From the NCBI GenBank assembly GCA_016712415.1, contig JADJRC010000049.1:1-64000 (forward strand): DNA of 64,000 bases. Direction: 5' to 3'. The stretch comes from Lewinellaceae bacterium (GTDB lineage: Bacteria; Bacteroidota; Bacteroidia; Chitinophagales; Saprospiraceae). Made by a program: the position numbers and the translations under genes. Position 1 is the stretch's first letter. Every line of letters begins with the position of its first letter. Positions 10,000-18,846 of the stretch are shown in pieces. The notes beneath the pieces were generated by a model. The model made no database searches, was not told where the DNA came from, and was given only the letters and a program-made list of their open reading frames with translations.

Positions 10000-10974
10000 T
10001 CAGTCGCACTTGTACATGACAAATTCCCCGTTAAAGGCCTCACTCATAAAGCCGGTCTTGTTGTAATCGATCTGCCAGACGATGTACAACCCTTGCTGTT
10101 GGAGCACCTCTCCTTCCCCTGACAATTGCCCGGCATACAGCCGGTCGTTACCGCCTGGCGAAGGGATATTACCTTCCCATGTTTTCATGGGTATAATCAG
10201 TTTGCCGTTTGATATCTTGCCGGGCAATTTTGGCCAAGGCCACATGAACGGGAAAAACTGGACTTCAAAGTCAAAGGCAGGGTCGGCACTCGCCGTAATG
10301 ATGATGTTGCAATAGGAGGAAGCCGGATCCTGTGTTTCCCGGTATTTCCCGATAATATCCTGGGGACCGGTTATGGTTGCCGGCGCACCGGTGTCGGTCT
10401 GGATGGTCTCGTTGGAGTCCTTCTGGCCGGCTATTATGGATTGATCCGGCGTTTTGTTGTAAGCAAAATCAATGACCTGTAGTTTGCCGTTGCCGCCGCT
10501 GCAGTTCAATTGAACCCATCCGTAGAAGAAGTTTCCCGAGGTATTGCTGAATCGAAACCCGAGGTAGCGGTTTCCCGCCCCTTCAAATTTGCCGCTATGC
10601 GAGACGGTATTGCCCAGCACGGACTGTTTGTTTTGCCACTTACCCGATGCAGTGATGTCGTCGCCCTTCTTCAAGGCATCGGGATATCCGAGACCTTGGT
10701 TGTCCAATATTTCACAGTTTGCCCCGGATACGGTCGTTGCTACATTGGAGCCGGAAAGAGCCGAAATGCTAAATACCAGGGATGCGTTCGACGCATCGTC
10801 AAGGACAAGCGTAGTAGAGGAAAAAGAGACGAGTTCGGCATTGACGCTTGCGTACGAAATCGTGTTGACCGGCAGTTCAGCATTCTGATCTGTCTTTTCA
10901 AGGGGTTCGGAGGTGCAGGAAAAGAACGCAAGTGGCGTCAGCGCAAGAAGCAGTAACTTGTAAGGTTGGTTCAT
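10000..10974 (-). CDS. Outer-membrane or periplasmic lipoprotein of unknown function
   Basis: This 324-aa protein begins MNQPYKLLLLALTPLAFFSC, a type II signal peptide with the lipid-attachment Cys at residue 20. Residues ~40-185 form a beta-rich segment containing YLGFRFSNTSGNFFYGWVQL, GNGKLQVIDFAYNKTPDQSI and IAGQ. This resembles the choice-of-anchor/PEP-associated pattern of surface proteins in which GWV and YETAGQxI-like motifs recur. A second beta-rich part (ASSYCNIIITASADPAFDFE) follows. The gene stands alone between the kinase gene and the PBP1A gene. I do not recognise a specific function. Confidence 0.6.
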   Translation of the reverse strand: MNQPYKLLLLALTPLAFFSCTSEPLEKTDQNAELPVNTISYASVNAELVSFSSTTLVLDDASNASLVFSISALSGSNVATTVSGANCEILDNQGLGYPDALKKGDDITASGKWQNKQSVLGNTVSHSGKFEGAGNRYLGFRFSNTSGNFFYGWVQLNCSGGNGKLQVIDFAYNKTPDQSIIAGQKDSNETIQTDTGAPATITGPQDIIGKYRETQDPASSYCNIIITASADPAFDFEVQFFPFMWPWPKLPGKISNGKLIIPMKTWEGNIPSPGGNDRLYAGQLSGEGEVLQQQGLYIVWQIDYNKTGFMSEAFNGEFVMYKCD

Positions 10975-11163
10975 TGTAAGGAGTGTTTAATTTGTTGAGG
11001 GAAATGGTTTGCCTTACAAATTTAACGAATAAGATATAAAACCTGCTGCCCTGCAATTAGAAACCGTACCGTTGGCTAATCCTGGCGGAGCGTTCGGGTT
11101 TACTTTATGCACAAGAGCGATCATCCCGTGTGCCACCATCCGGCTGCTCCATATGAGCAAACC

Positions 11164-13827
11164 CTATCTCCCCCCGTCCAGCTGATCGCCGAAGGTATCG
11201 TCCGGCTTTTTCTTCTTGTTCGGAATAGTGCCGTCGTCCGGCAATTCGTCGTTATAGATGTCGGGGAAAAAATCCTCTTCATCTTCCGTGGGTGCGGCAT
11301 CGCCCTGCTCGTAATTGGCGCAGTTGGTCTCGATGCCCAGGTCGCCGGGCGGTCGCACAAACCGTGCGTTAAAGTCGTAACCCGATTTCGGGTCTTTTTC
11401 CAGCCGGTTAATGAATCCGGCGAAGATAGGGCGCGCCATGCGGGCGCCCTGGCCGTCGGCCAGCTGCAGAAAACGTATCCAGCGGTCGTCGCCGCCAACC
11501 CATGTACCTACCACAAGGCGGGGGGTGATACCCATAAACCAGCCGTCGGATTGATTGGTCGTGGTGCCCGTTTTTCCGCCCACCTCACTTTTTAAGGTAT
11601 TGATGCCCGGTGCGCCGCTGACGTTGTATTTCAGCATTTCCACCATGACATAGTTAGCATTCGGCGGCAGAGCGGCGTGCTCTTCGGGCAGGGAACGGTA
11701 GATGGTTCGCCCGTTTTTATCTTCAATCCGTTTGATCACAAAAGGCAGTCCATACATCCCCTTATTGGCAAACGTGGCGTATGCACCTGTCATTTCCATG
11801 ACGGTAAGGTCGGCAGCGCCGAGACAAATAGCGGGTTGTTTGGGTATGTGGTACTGCCCGTCGGAGCGCCGCGCCGAAGAATCGATCCCCATGCTGTTGC
11901 AAAGGCCGCGCACAGGCTCGGTATCGCCCATCTGCTTCATCAGGTAGGTGCTGATGGAGTTGACGGAGTTTTTCAGCGCCTCTTTCAGCGTCATCCGCAG
12001 ACCGGTATAGGTGTTGTTGGAGTTTTTGGGCGTCCAGTCCGTGATATTGGTAAAATTCTGGTATCGCGCCGGAATGGTCACCGGCTGGTCGTATACGGAG
12101 AAACAGGGACTGATACTCTGCTGGGAAATAGCGGTGGCGTACACAAAAGGCTTAAAGGTGGACCCCACCTGCCGTTCGGTACGGATGTGATCGAATTGAA
12201 AGTATTTGTAGTTGATACCGCCGACCCATGCTTTTATTTCGCTCGTCGTCGGGTCCATGGCCAGTATGCCCGTTTGCAGGAACATACGGTGGTAGCGCAC
12301 GCTATCGAGCAGCGTCATAACGGTGTCTTTTTCCAGGCGCGGATTGTTCCAGGTGAACACCTTCATCCGTGTTTTGGTGTCGTACACTTTTTTGATGGCT
12401 ACCTGCAGGGCGCGGTACTGATTTTTGATTTCCGGCCACTCCGGCCCGGACATGATGCTCCGGTAAGCCGCAGCCTGCTCAACGGTAGCGATACCGGCTG
12501 CCGTCATTTTGCCGATAGAACCCGGCTTCTTGTCTTCGGAGAGCATGCGCTCAATGTCGGCATCGCGCAGTTCGAATTCGTAGCGTTTCTGAACGCGGTC
12601 GCTCACGGCATCCAGGTATTTCGGCCGGATGGCCTGGTAGCGGTCGCCGTCGCGGATAAGTGCCATGAGCGCCTCCCGCCTGTTCTCGATTTCTTCGGCT
12701 GTTGCACCCCGGCCCCGGTAGGTCCAGGGGTTGCTGTTGCGCCAGACCTGGAAGAACCGGCTTTGCAGTTTTTTCATGTGCTCCTGCATGGCCGCTTCGG
12801 CATGCTGTTGAAACACGGGGTCGATGGTCGTGTAAATCCGCAACCCGTCCTTGTAAATATTGTATTTGGAGCCGTCGGAGCGGCGGCATTCCGGTGCGTC
12901 GAGTATTTTGTCCAGGTCTTTTTTGAGTTCCGAACACAGGTAGGGCGCCTTGTCGTCGGTAAAGTTGACACGCTTGAAGCGGCTCATGTCGAGGGGCTTG
13001 ACCTTCAGTTCGTCGAACTGCGCCTCTGTCAGCATTCCGTTGTTGCGCATCTGGTACAATACGATCCAGCGCCGGCGCATGGCGCGTTCGGGAAAGCGTA
13101 CGGGGTTGAAATAGGAAGGATTTTGCAACATGCCGATCAGCATGGCGGCTTCTTCGATCTTGAGTTCCGACTGGGGTTTTCCAAAATACACCTCCGAAGC
13201 GGCGTGGATGCCGTAGGCATTGTTGATAAAGTTAAACTGGTTGAGGTACATGGCGAGTATCTCTTCCTTGGTATAACTCCGCTCCAGTTTAACTGCCGTG
13301 ATCCACTCCCGCAACTTCCTGTATATCAGGGCAAACAACTTTTCTACCTTGCTCATCCCCTGAAAGTTGCGGTCGGAATACAACATTTTCGCCAGCTGTT
13401 GGGTAATCGTGGAGCCGCCGCCGGCACTTTGGTCGCGCAGTAGAATGGTGCGAAAAACCACCCGCCCCACGGCGCGTGCATCGATGCCGCAATGCCCCCA
13501 GAAACGCTCGTCTTCCGTGGCAACGAGCGCATTTACCAGGTGCGGGCTCAGGTCTTCGTATGCCACAGGCACCCGGTTTTCGGTGAAATATCGCCCCAGC
13601 ACCTCGTTGTTGTTGGCCAGCACTTCGCTGGCAAGCGCGGAACTGGGGTCCTCGAGCTCGCGAAACGACGGGATCGCCGTGAAGTTCATCGACAAAAACA
13701 GCACCACAACGGCAAGGATAACACCGATGAGCAAGCGCCAGGTCCAGCGGATGATACTTTTGTAACGCGGCATGCGCTTTTCCTGTAGCGCTGCCTTTAT
13801 GGAGATCAGATGTTGCGGCTCATTCAT
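11164..13827 (-). CDS. mrcA: Penicillin-binding protein 1A (bifunctional transglycosylase/transpeptidase)
   Basis: The start at 13827 (MNEPQHLISIK) is preferred over an in-frame ATG 25 codons upstream, which lies across the divergent promoter region. After a cytoplasmic tail comes one membrane anchor (LLIGVILAVVVLFLSMNF). The GT51 transglycosylase domain shows VATEDERFWGHCGID with the catalytic Glu, GGGSTITQQLAKML, and RSYTKEEILAMYLNQ. The transpeptidase domain shows the SxxK serine in QVGSTFKPF, the SxN motif in KNSVNSIS and KTG in GGKTGTT. It polymerises and crosslinks peptidoglycan in the periplasm. At ~887 aa it is of normal class A PBP length, with an acidic, disordered tail (PTEDEEDFFPDIYNDE). 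Confidence 0.93.
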   Translation of the reverse strand: MNEPQHLISIKAALQEKRMPRYKSIIRWTWRLLIGVILAVVVLFLSMNFTAIPSFRELEDPSSALASEVLANNNEVLGRYFTENRVPVAYEDLSPHLVNALVATEDERFWGHCGIDARAVGRVVFRTILLRDQSAGGGSTITQQLAKMLYSDRNFQGMSKVEKLFALIYRKLREWITAVKLERSYTKEEILAMYLNQFNFINNAYGIHAASEVYFGKPQSELKIEEAAMLIGMLQNPSYFNPVRFPERAMRRRWIVLYQMRNNGMLTEAQFDELKVKPLDMSRFKRVNFTDDKAPYLCSELKKDLDKILDAPECRRSDGSKYNIYKDGLRIYTTIDPVFQQHAEAAMQEHMKKLQSRFFQVWRNSNPWTYRGRGATAEEIENRREALMALIRDGDRYQAIRPKYLDAVSDRVQKRYEFELRDADIERMLSEDKKPGSIGKMTAAGIATVEQAAAYRSIMSGPEWPEIKNQYRALQVAIKKVYDTKTRMKVFTWNNPRLEKDTVMTLLDSVRYHRMFLQTGILAMDPTTSEIKAWVGGINYKYFQFDHIRTERQVGSTFKPFVYATAISQQSISPCFSVYDQPVTIPARYQNFTNITDWTPKNSNNTYTGLRMTLKEALKNSVNSISTYLMKQMGDTEPVRGLCNSMGIDSSARRSDGQYHIPKQPAICLGAADLTVMEMTGAYATFANKGMYGLPFVIKRIEDKNGRTIYRSLPEEHAALPPNANYVMVEMLKYNVSGAPGINTLKSEVGGKTGTTTNQSDGWFMGITPRLVVGTWVGGDDRWIRFLQLADGQGARMARPIFAGFINRLEKDPKSGYDFNARFVRPPGDLGIETNCANYEQGDAAPTEDEEDFFPDIYNDELPDDGTIPNKKKKPDDTFGDQLDGGR

Positions 13828-13854
13828 ACGTGCGAGGGGTGCGGTTTGTTTCGA

Positions 13855-13862
13855 CAAAAGTA
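13855..13862 (-). promoter_or_regulatory. Bacteroidetes -7 box (TACTTTTG) upstream of mrcA
   Basis: On the minus strand the sequence TACTTTTG matches the Bacteroidetes consensus TAnnTTTG exactly, 28 bp upstream of the chosen mrcA ATG. No clear -33 TTTG was found at the usual spacing. The region is shared with the divergent glycosyltransferase gene. Confidence 0.4.
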
Positions 13863-13917
13863 ATAATGCTTTCCCGGAAAAAATATTTTGTGTCAAAAAC
13901 ACCGGCTCAAAAGAACC

Positions 13918-14823
13918 ATGTTCGCATCTTTCGGAAGCATGATCCTAGCAAGCGCAGCAATTTTCCTATCATTCGCCTACGCCACAACCATGCTGGCCTA
14001 CCTGACGGGCTGGCGTGCGCTGCCGGAATGGCGGCTCTCAAAGCAATTTGTCCCACGCAAACGGATCAGCGTAATCATTCCGGCACGGAACGAAGCACAA
14101 CATATCGGGGAGTGCATCAGGTCGATCATCGGCGGCTCTTATCCGCCGGATTTGCTGGAAATCATCGTGGTCGACGATTTTTCGGAAGATGAGACGGCGG
14201 CGGCGGCCCGTGGCAGTGACAGGGTGCAGGTGTTGCGTCTGGACGGGATCTTACCGGAAGAAGCGCGGCATACGGCGAATAAAAAGCAAGCCATCAGTAT
14301 CGGTATTGCCCGGGCGCAGGGCGACGTCATTGTGACGACAGATGCGGATTGTGTCGCGCCTCCGGACTGGCTCCTGGCAATAGCTTCGCGTTTTGAAAAC
14401 GGGAGCATGGAAGTGGAAACTGATTCCATGCCTGCGGCCACAATCCCGATCCTGGTTGCAGCCCCTGTCGTTTTCCACCGGGAACGCAACCTCTTGCAGC
14501 GGTTCCAGTCGCTCGATTTTCTGGGCATGATGGGCATCACCGGCGCCGGCATACAACTGGGGTTCCAGCGCATGGCCAACGGCGCCAATCTGGCATTCGA
14601 CAAGTCGCTGTTCGACGCCGTCGACGGTTATCGCGGAAATATGCAGTTCGCTTCGGGCGACGACATGTTTCTGGTGCAAAAAATCGCCCGTTACCAACCG
14701 GGAAGTATTTTTTTCCTGAAAAACCGGGCGGCAGCGGTCCGGACGGAGGCCCAACCCGATTGGCGTACCTTCTGGCAACAAAGGCTGCGCTGGGGCGCCA
14801 AAAACGCAGCCCTGACCGAATGA
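13918..14823 (+). CDS. Family 2 glycosyltransferase, ended by an in-frame TGA
   Basis: The start at 13918 (MFASFGSMILASAAIFLSF) gives the N-terminal membrane segment expected of this family; an in-frame ATG ten codons earlier is possible. The catalytic GT-A domain shows ISVIIPARNEAQHIGECIRS, EIIVVDDFSEDETA, the DAD-type metal motif VTTDADCVAPP, GANLAFDKSLFDAVDG, SGDDMFLVQKI and the QRLRWGAKNA motif typical of processive membrane glycosyltransferases. The frame then meets TGA at 14821-14823. Codons after the stop, in the same frame, continue with hydrophobic segments as expected for the C-terminal membrane domain. The truncated product would lack that domain. It is divergent from mrcA. Confidence 0.8.
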   Translation: MFASFGSMILASAAIFLSFAYATTMLAYLTGWRALPEWRLSKQFVPRKRISVIIPARNEAQHIGECIRSIIGGSYPPDLLEIIVVDDFSEDETAAAARGSDRVQVLRLDGILPEEARHTANKKQAISIGIARAQGDVIVTTDADCVAPPDWLLAIASRFENGSMEVETDSMPAATIPILVAAPVVFHRERNLLQRFQSLDFLGMMGITGAGIQLGFQRMANGANLAFDKSLFDAVDGYRGNMQFASGDDMFLVQKIARYQPGSIFFLKNRAAAVRTEAQPDWRTFWQQRLRWGAKNAALTE

Positions 14824-15129
14824 CCGGTACGCCTGGTGTTGTTGCTGGTATTCCTGTTTTGCTGGAGCATCCTGGTCCACTGCCTGTTGGCCATTGCAGG
14901 GCTGGTTGCCGGCGATGTTTTTTTCCTGAAAATACTGGCGCTTCAACTGGCGGTCAAAGCCGCTTCAGACTACCTGTTTCTACGGGAAATGTGTCGATTT
15001 TTTGAGCGCCGGGATCTGTTGCGCTGGTTTGCGCCCTGTTTTTTGATGCACACCGTTTATATAGCGGCGGTCGGCATGGCGAGCCTGTTTTTTCGCAGGT
15101 ACGAATGGAAAGGCCGGCGTGTGCAGTGA
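14824..15129 (+). pseudogene. C-terminal membrane domain of the glycosyltransferase, cut off by TGA
   Basis: Directly after the TGA and in the same frame the sequence reads PVRLVLLLVFLFCWSILVHC, then LLAIAGLVAGDVFFLKILAL and FLMHTVYIAAVGMASLFF. This gives about three membrane segments and a basic end (RRYEWKGRRVQ), matching the usual C-terminus of this glycosyltransferase family. A single base change in one codon accounts for the split. There is no evident new start with its own signal, so this is more likely the rest of one gene than a separate one. Confidence 0.65.
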
Positions 15130-15131
15130 AA

Positions 15132-16406
15132 TTACGGATTTCTGACTACCTGCCCGTTGTTGACTATGCCCAGCGCTTTTCCTTTAAATTGCCAGCCGGC
15201 GAACGGCGTGTTGTGCGACCGGGAGCGGATATCTTTCTCACCAAACGTCCATTCCAGATCTGGATCGAATACACTGATATCCGCGCGGGCGCCGGGCCTG
15301 ATCTCCGGTGCCGGCAAGCCCAGCACCCGGCGGGGTGCGAAGGCCATTTTTTCAACCAGGGTGTTGACGGGCAGTTTTTTGTGCAGAAAGGTCCGGCACA
15401 GGGCAAAGGCCGTTTCGAGGCCTGTCATGCCGAACTCTGCATAGGGAAACTCCAGGTTTTTGGCTTCTTCATCCCAGGGACTGTGGTTGGTGGCGATCAC
15501 ATCGATGGTGCCATCCGCCACGCCGGCGAGCAATGCCTGGGCGTCGGCGCTGCTGCGCAACGGCGGCAGCACCTTCCAGTGGCTGTTGAAATCAAGCAGT
15601 TTTTCATCGGTGAAACAAAGATTGGCAACGGCAACGGAGGCCGTGACGGGCAGCCCGGCTTTTTTGGCGGCCCGCACCATAGCCACGCTTTTTGCCGTTG
15701 AAAGCAGGTGAATGTGCAGCCTGCTCTCTGCATATTCGAGCAGGCTCAGGTCGCGCTGGACCATCACCTCTTCCGCCAATGCAGGAATGCCTTTCAGGCC
15801 AAGCGAAGTGCTGGCGATACCCTCATGCATTTGTCCGCCGGCGGCGATGGATTTGTGCAGCGGTTCGTTGATAACCAATCCGTTGAACGCACGGGCATAT
15901 TGCATGGCCCGAAGCAGCAATCCGGCATCCTGAACGGGTTTTCTGCCGTCGCTGAAGGCGATGGCGCCGGCATGGTACATATCCATCAGTTCTGCCAGGT
16001 CCTTGCCTTCACATTCCTGTGAAACGGCGCCGATGGGATGAAACGCCACCGGACTGCCCGCTGTTTTGTTTTTTACATACAGTACTTCCGACTTGGAGTC
16101 GATCGCCGGGTGGGTGTTGGGGAATGAAGCCACTGCCGTAAAACCTCCCGCAGCAGCAGCAGCAGCAGCGCTGTACAGGTCTTCCCGGTGCTCATAACCG
16201 GGGTCGCCGGTCTGCACGCCCAAATCCAGCCAGCCCGGCGATACACACAAGGCGCCGCCCGCAGCGGCCTCCCAAACCTCGGCCCCTTTTCCGGCAGAAA
16301 GCCCCTCGCCTACGGCCTCTATGACACCGTCGCGGATCAAAATATCCAGCCCGGCGCTTTCGGATTGACCATCAAAAATCCGGACCTTTTTGAGTAGTAG
16401 AAGCAT
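15132..16406 (-). CDS. Dihydroorotase-like amidohydrolase lacking the zinc-binding HxH
   Basis: The 424-aa protein follows the dihydroorotase fold throughout: VRIFDGQSESAGLDILIRDG, VSPGWLDLGVQTGDPGYEHR, GGFTAVASFPNTHPAIDSKS, KGIPALAEEVMVQRDL, KVLPPLRSSADAQALLAGVA, DVIATNHSPWDEEAKNLEF and the C-terminal RADISVFDPDLEWTFG. In active type I dihydroorotases strand 1 ends DxHVHLRDPG. Here the two histidines and the Arg are replaced (DLGVQTGDPG), so the binuclear zinc site cannot form normally. Similar HxH-less paralogues occur in other Bacteroidota. It may be a non-catalytic partner of aspartate carbamoyltransferase or a moonlighting protein; this is inference. A GCA-rich run encodes seven alanines near residue 85. 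It is convergent with the glycosyltransferase gene. Confidence 0.8.
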   Translation of the reverse strand: MLLLLKKVRIFDGQSESAGLDILIRDGVIEAVGEGLSAGKGAEVWEAAAGGALCVSPGWLDLGVQTGDPGYEHREDLYSAAAAAAAGGFTAVASFPNTHPAIDSKSEVLYVKNKTAGSPVAFHPIGAVSQECEGKDLAELMDMYHAGAIAFSDGRKPVQDAGLLLRAMQYARAFNGLVINEPLHKSIAAGGQMHEGIASTSLGLKGIPALAEEVMVQRDLSLLEYAESRLHIHLLSTAKSVAMVRAAKKAGLPVTASVAVANLCFTDEKLLDFNSHWKVLPPLRSSADAQALLAGVADGTIDVIATNHSPWDEEAKNLEFPYAEFGMTGLETAFALCRTFLHKKLPVNTLVEKMAFAPRRVLGLPAPEIRPGARADISVFDPDLEWTFGEKDIRSRSHNTPFAGWQFKGKALGIVNNGQVVRNP

Positions 16407-16439
16407 GGCGTATGTTATTTAGAGGGTTTGCAGGAGCCC

Positions 16440-18842
16440 TTACATCCCGTTTTCCGGCAGTTTGAACCAATAATTATTGCGCACAGCCCAGCCCGGCTCC
16501 CGGCGGTACAGGCTGACATCCGATCGTTTGATCAGGACCTCGTCGAGAAAGAAAGGTTCGTCCACAGCTTTTTTCTGGAGGAAAATACGCACGTTGGAAT
16601 CGTCTTCGTACACGGTGAAGCCCAGGTCGAACAGCGCCCAGTTATCGACAATGGTTTGCAGGTAAAAGCGAAGGCCCTCGTGTTTGAAACTGACTTCATG
16701 GCCGTCGCCGCGGTTGTTTTCCACGATCTTGACCTCGTCGGTCATACCCATATCCTGTTTAACGTATATCCACAGACTGAGGTGATATTCCCCTTTGGGT
16801 ATCCGGGTTTTCCAGAGCCAGGTGGTATCACCGATATTGCCCTGGTAAGCACCGCCGCCCTGAAAAATATGCCCGGAGGTGGTCAGGGAGTCGAATTTGA
16901 GCGAAGCGAGCCAGCCCGCATCCTTGTTGCTGCGCCAACCCTGCCCCACGGCAAAAGTCGCTTCACGGTCAATTTCGTTCGAAACGGCCTGCGCCTGATC
17001 GCGTGAATACCGGCGCACGGCGTCGGGTTCGAGCGACATAATCTTCATATCGGCATTTTCGTAAACCGGGGTGGCACGGTCTACCAGATGGGGGTAGTTC
17101 CGCCGCACATCGTCCCACCTGGACGGCGCGATCATAAGGGCGACGGGCCGGTTGTCAGGCAGTTCCTCGAGAATAGCCGGCGGTTCGCAGGGATTGTACG
17201 CGAACTGTACGGATTTCAGCATGTGCCCGATCGAGGTTCGGCTCATGAACACACCCATATCCGGCACGCCCGTATGCAGGGCAGTCATTTGCACTTGCCG
17301 GAAATGCCGGCCATCGATGTCGAGCCAGATATTTTCAGAACCGACATGGTAATAGGGCAGCGGCATCAGCGCCTGGAACTGTGTAAAATCTACCTTGTTC
17401 AGCCAGTGGTCGGGCGAGGCGGCAGCCACTTCGCGCCGGGCCACGTTGTCGTTGAGCGCAATATTCCGGTGCCGCTGAAAATAAAAAGCCTCCCAGATGA
17501 GCAAGGCCAGCGGCACAAGGGCAATCGCCCATTTAAACTGCGGGTACTGCCCGTTTTTAAAACCCTTAAAACGCTGGCTTCTGTTCCATAATACATAGAA
17601 CATCAACACATTAATCACATAAAAATATGCCCAGGTAAACCGGCCCAAACCCCTGAACTGGCGCAGCGGCCCGAAATAATTGACCATCCATTCCATGCCT
17701 TTTATGGCAAAAGGAAAACCGCAGGAGAACACAAGCAGGGCAAAGGCTGTGAAAAAAATGCCGCGCAGGTACCGTTTGTGTACGCGGTGGTAGGCAGCCT
17801 CGTCCCATTCCTTTTCAAACAGGCGAAAACGCCGGAAAAACAAAACCCAGACGGTAAAAGCCGTCGCCGCAAGTCCGATGTATGCCTGGGTTTCGTTGTC
17901 CACACGCCGGATTGGTACGATCAGTTTGTCAATCCATTGGTACAAGGGAAAATACTCGTAGGGCAACAATACCCCCTCCCAATAACCGATATAGGTCGTA
18001 AAACCCCATGGATTGGCGGGCCGGTCGGTGGCATAATCCGACCAGTGTACCCAGATATTGAGCAGAACAAAGGGCAGCAGCACCATCACCACAAGATGGC
18101 TGAGCCGCACCCTGAAATTGCGCAACGAAGGGTCCATGAGCAACTGAATGCCGGTATAAATGCCCAGAAAAAGAGCCGCCAGTCCGAAGTAGTAAAAATG
18201 CAACTGGGCGGCAAACCAAACCAAAAAACCAATCTGCAGGCTTTGGTAGCGCCGGCTGTACCGCTCCTCGTAGCGGCAAAGCAGCAACAGCAGCAGGGGA
18301 AACACCCACGTGTGCGACAGGCCGAAATGGCCGTCGAAACGCAGGTTCTGGGGCGACAGGAACAATATGGCCAGACCGGCCAGGCCTGCATACCACACCG
18401 GGAGGTGGAGTTTGCGCAGCAGCAGGAAGATCACCCCGGCGCCAAACAACATCGACAACAACTGGATCGTATTGATGATGCCTACTGTGCGCCCGCTCAG
18501 GTCCGACATGTTTTTGCTCCACCACTGCATGGCTGCGCTGAGAATCGGCTGGTTGTCGGTGAACAAAACGTGTTCGCCGAAAGGATAGCTCATGCCCCGG
18601 TAGTGCACATATCCTGTATCGTGCTGCACGTGCCAGGAAGAGGTCATGTAGTTTTTAAAACCGTCGGGCGATTCGCCGAAAATATAGTCGTTGGGCGCCC
18701 CTATCCAGGCGCTGTTTTTAGCACATAATAATAGTGCGGCCACGGCCAGTACGGCCAGCAACCCCCAGAACGTATGGGTGCGTTTTGGCGATCGCAGGTT
18801 GTGAATGGTATGCTCGATCTGTTCTACGCCCTTCATATTCAA
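16440..18842 (-). CDS. Polytopic membrane protein, GT-C-like
   Basis: This is an 800-aa protein with about ten hydrophobic segments in the first ~500 residues (GLLAVLAVAALLLCA, LSMLFGAGVIFLLLR, AGLAGLAILFL, HTWVFPLLLLLLCR, LSHLVVMVLLPFVLLN, GIFFTAFALLVFSCGFPF). A hydrophilic domain of about 300 residues follows. Acidic residues in the first extracytoplasmic loop (FGESPDGFKNYMTSSWH) fit a GT-C type glycosyltransferase acting on lipid-linked sugars, though no family signature is certain. The stop is 33 bp upstream of the dihydroorotase-like gene. The ATG is 4 bp from the stop of the upstream dolichyl-phosphate-sugar-type glycosyltransferase, so the two are cotranscribed and probably act in one surface-polysaccharide or lipid-glycosylation step. 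Confidence 0.65.
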   Translation of the reverse strand: MNMKGVEQIEHTIHNLRSPKRTHTFWGLLAVLAVAALLLCAKNSAWIGAPNDYIFGESPDGFKNYMTSSWHVQHDTGYVHYRGMSYPFGEHVLFTDNQPILSAAMQWWSKNMSDLSGRTVGIINTIQLLSMLFGAGVIFLLLRKLHLPVWYAGLAGLAILFLSPQNLRFDGHFGLSHTWVFPLLLLLLCRYEERYSRRYQSLQIGFLVWFAAQLHFYYFGLAALFLGIYTGIQLLMDPSLRNFRVRLSHLVVMVLLPFVLLNIWVHWSDYATDRPANPWGFTTYIGYWEGVLLPYEYFPLYQWIDKLIVPIRRVDNETQAYIGLAATAFTVWVLFFRRFRLFEKEWDEAAYHRVHKRYLRGIFFTAFALLVFSCGFPFAIKGMEWMVNYFGPLRQFRGLGRFTWAYFYVINVLMFYVLWNRSQRFKGFKNGQYPQFKWAIALVPLALLIWEAFYFQRHRNIALNDNVARREVAAASPDHWLNKVDFTQFQALMPLPYYHVGSENIWLDIDGRHFRQVQMTALHTGVPDMGVFMSRTSIGHMLKSVQFAYNPCEPPAILEELPDNRPVALMIAPSRWDDVRRNYPHLVDRATPVYENADMKIMSLEPDAVRRYSRDQAQAVSNEIDREATFAVGQGWRSNKDAGWLASLKFDSLTTSGHIFQGGGAYQGNIGDTTWLWKTRIPKGEYHLSLWIYVKQDMGMTDEVKIVENNRGDGHEVSFKHEGLRFYLQTIVDNWALFDLGFTVYEDDSNVRIFLQKKAVDEPFFLDEVLIKRSDVSLYRREPGWAVRNNYWFKLPENGM

Positions 18843-18846
18843 ATAA

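Noticed and set aside
14821..14823. Possible selenocysteine or recoded TGA in the glycosyltransferase
   Set aside because: No stem-loop characteristic of a SECIS element was seen after the codon, and the family has no Cys/Sec at this membrane-proximal position; error or nonsense mutation is simpler.
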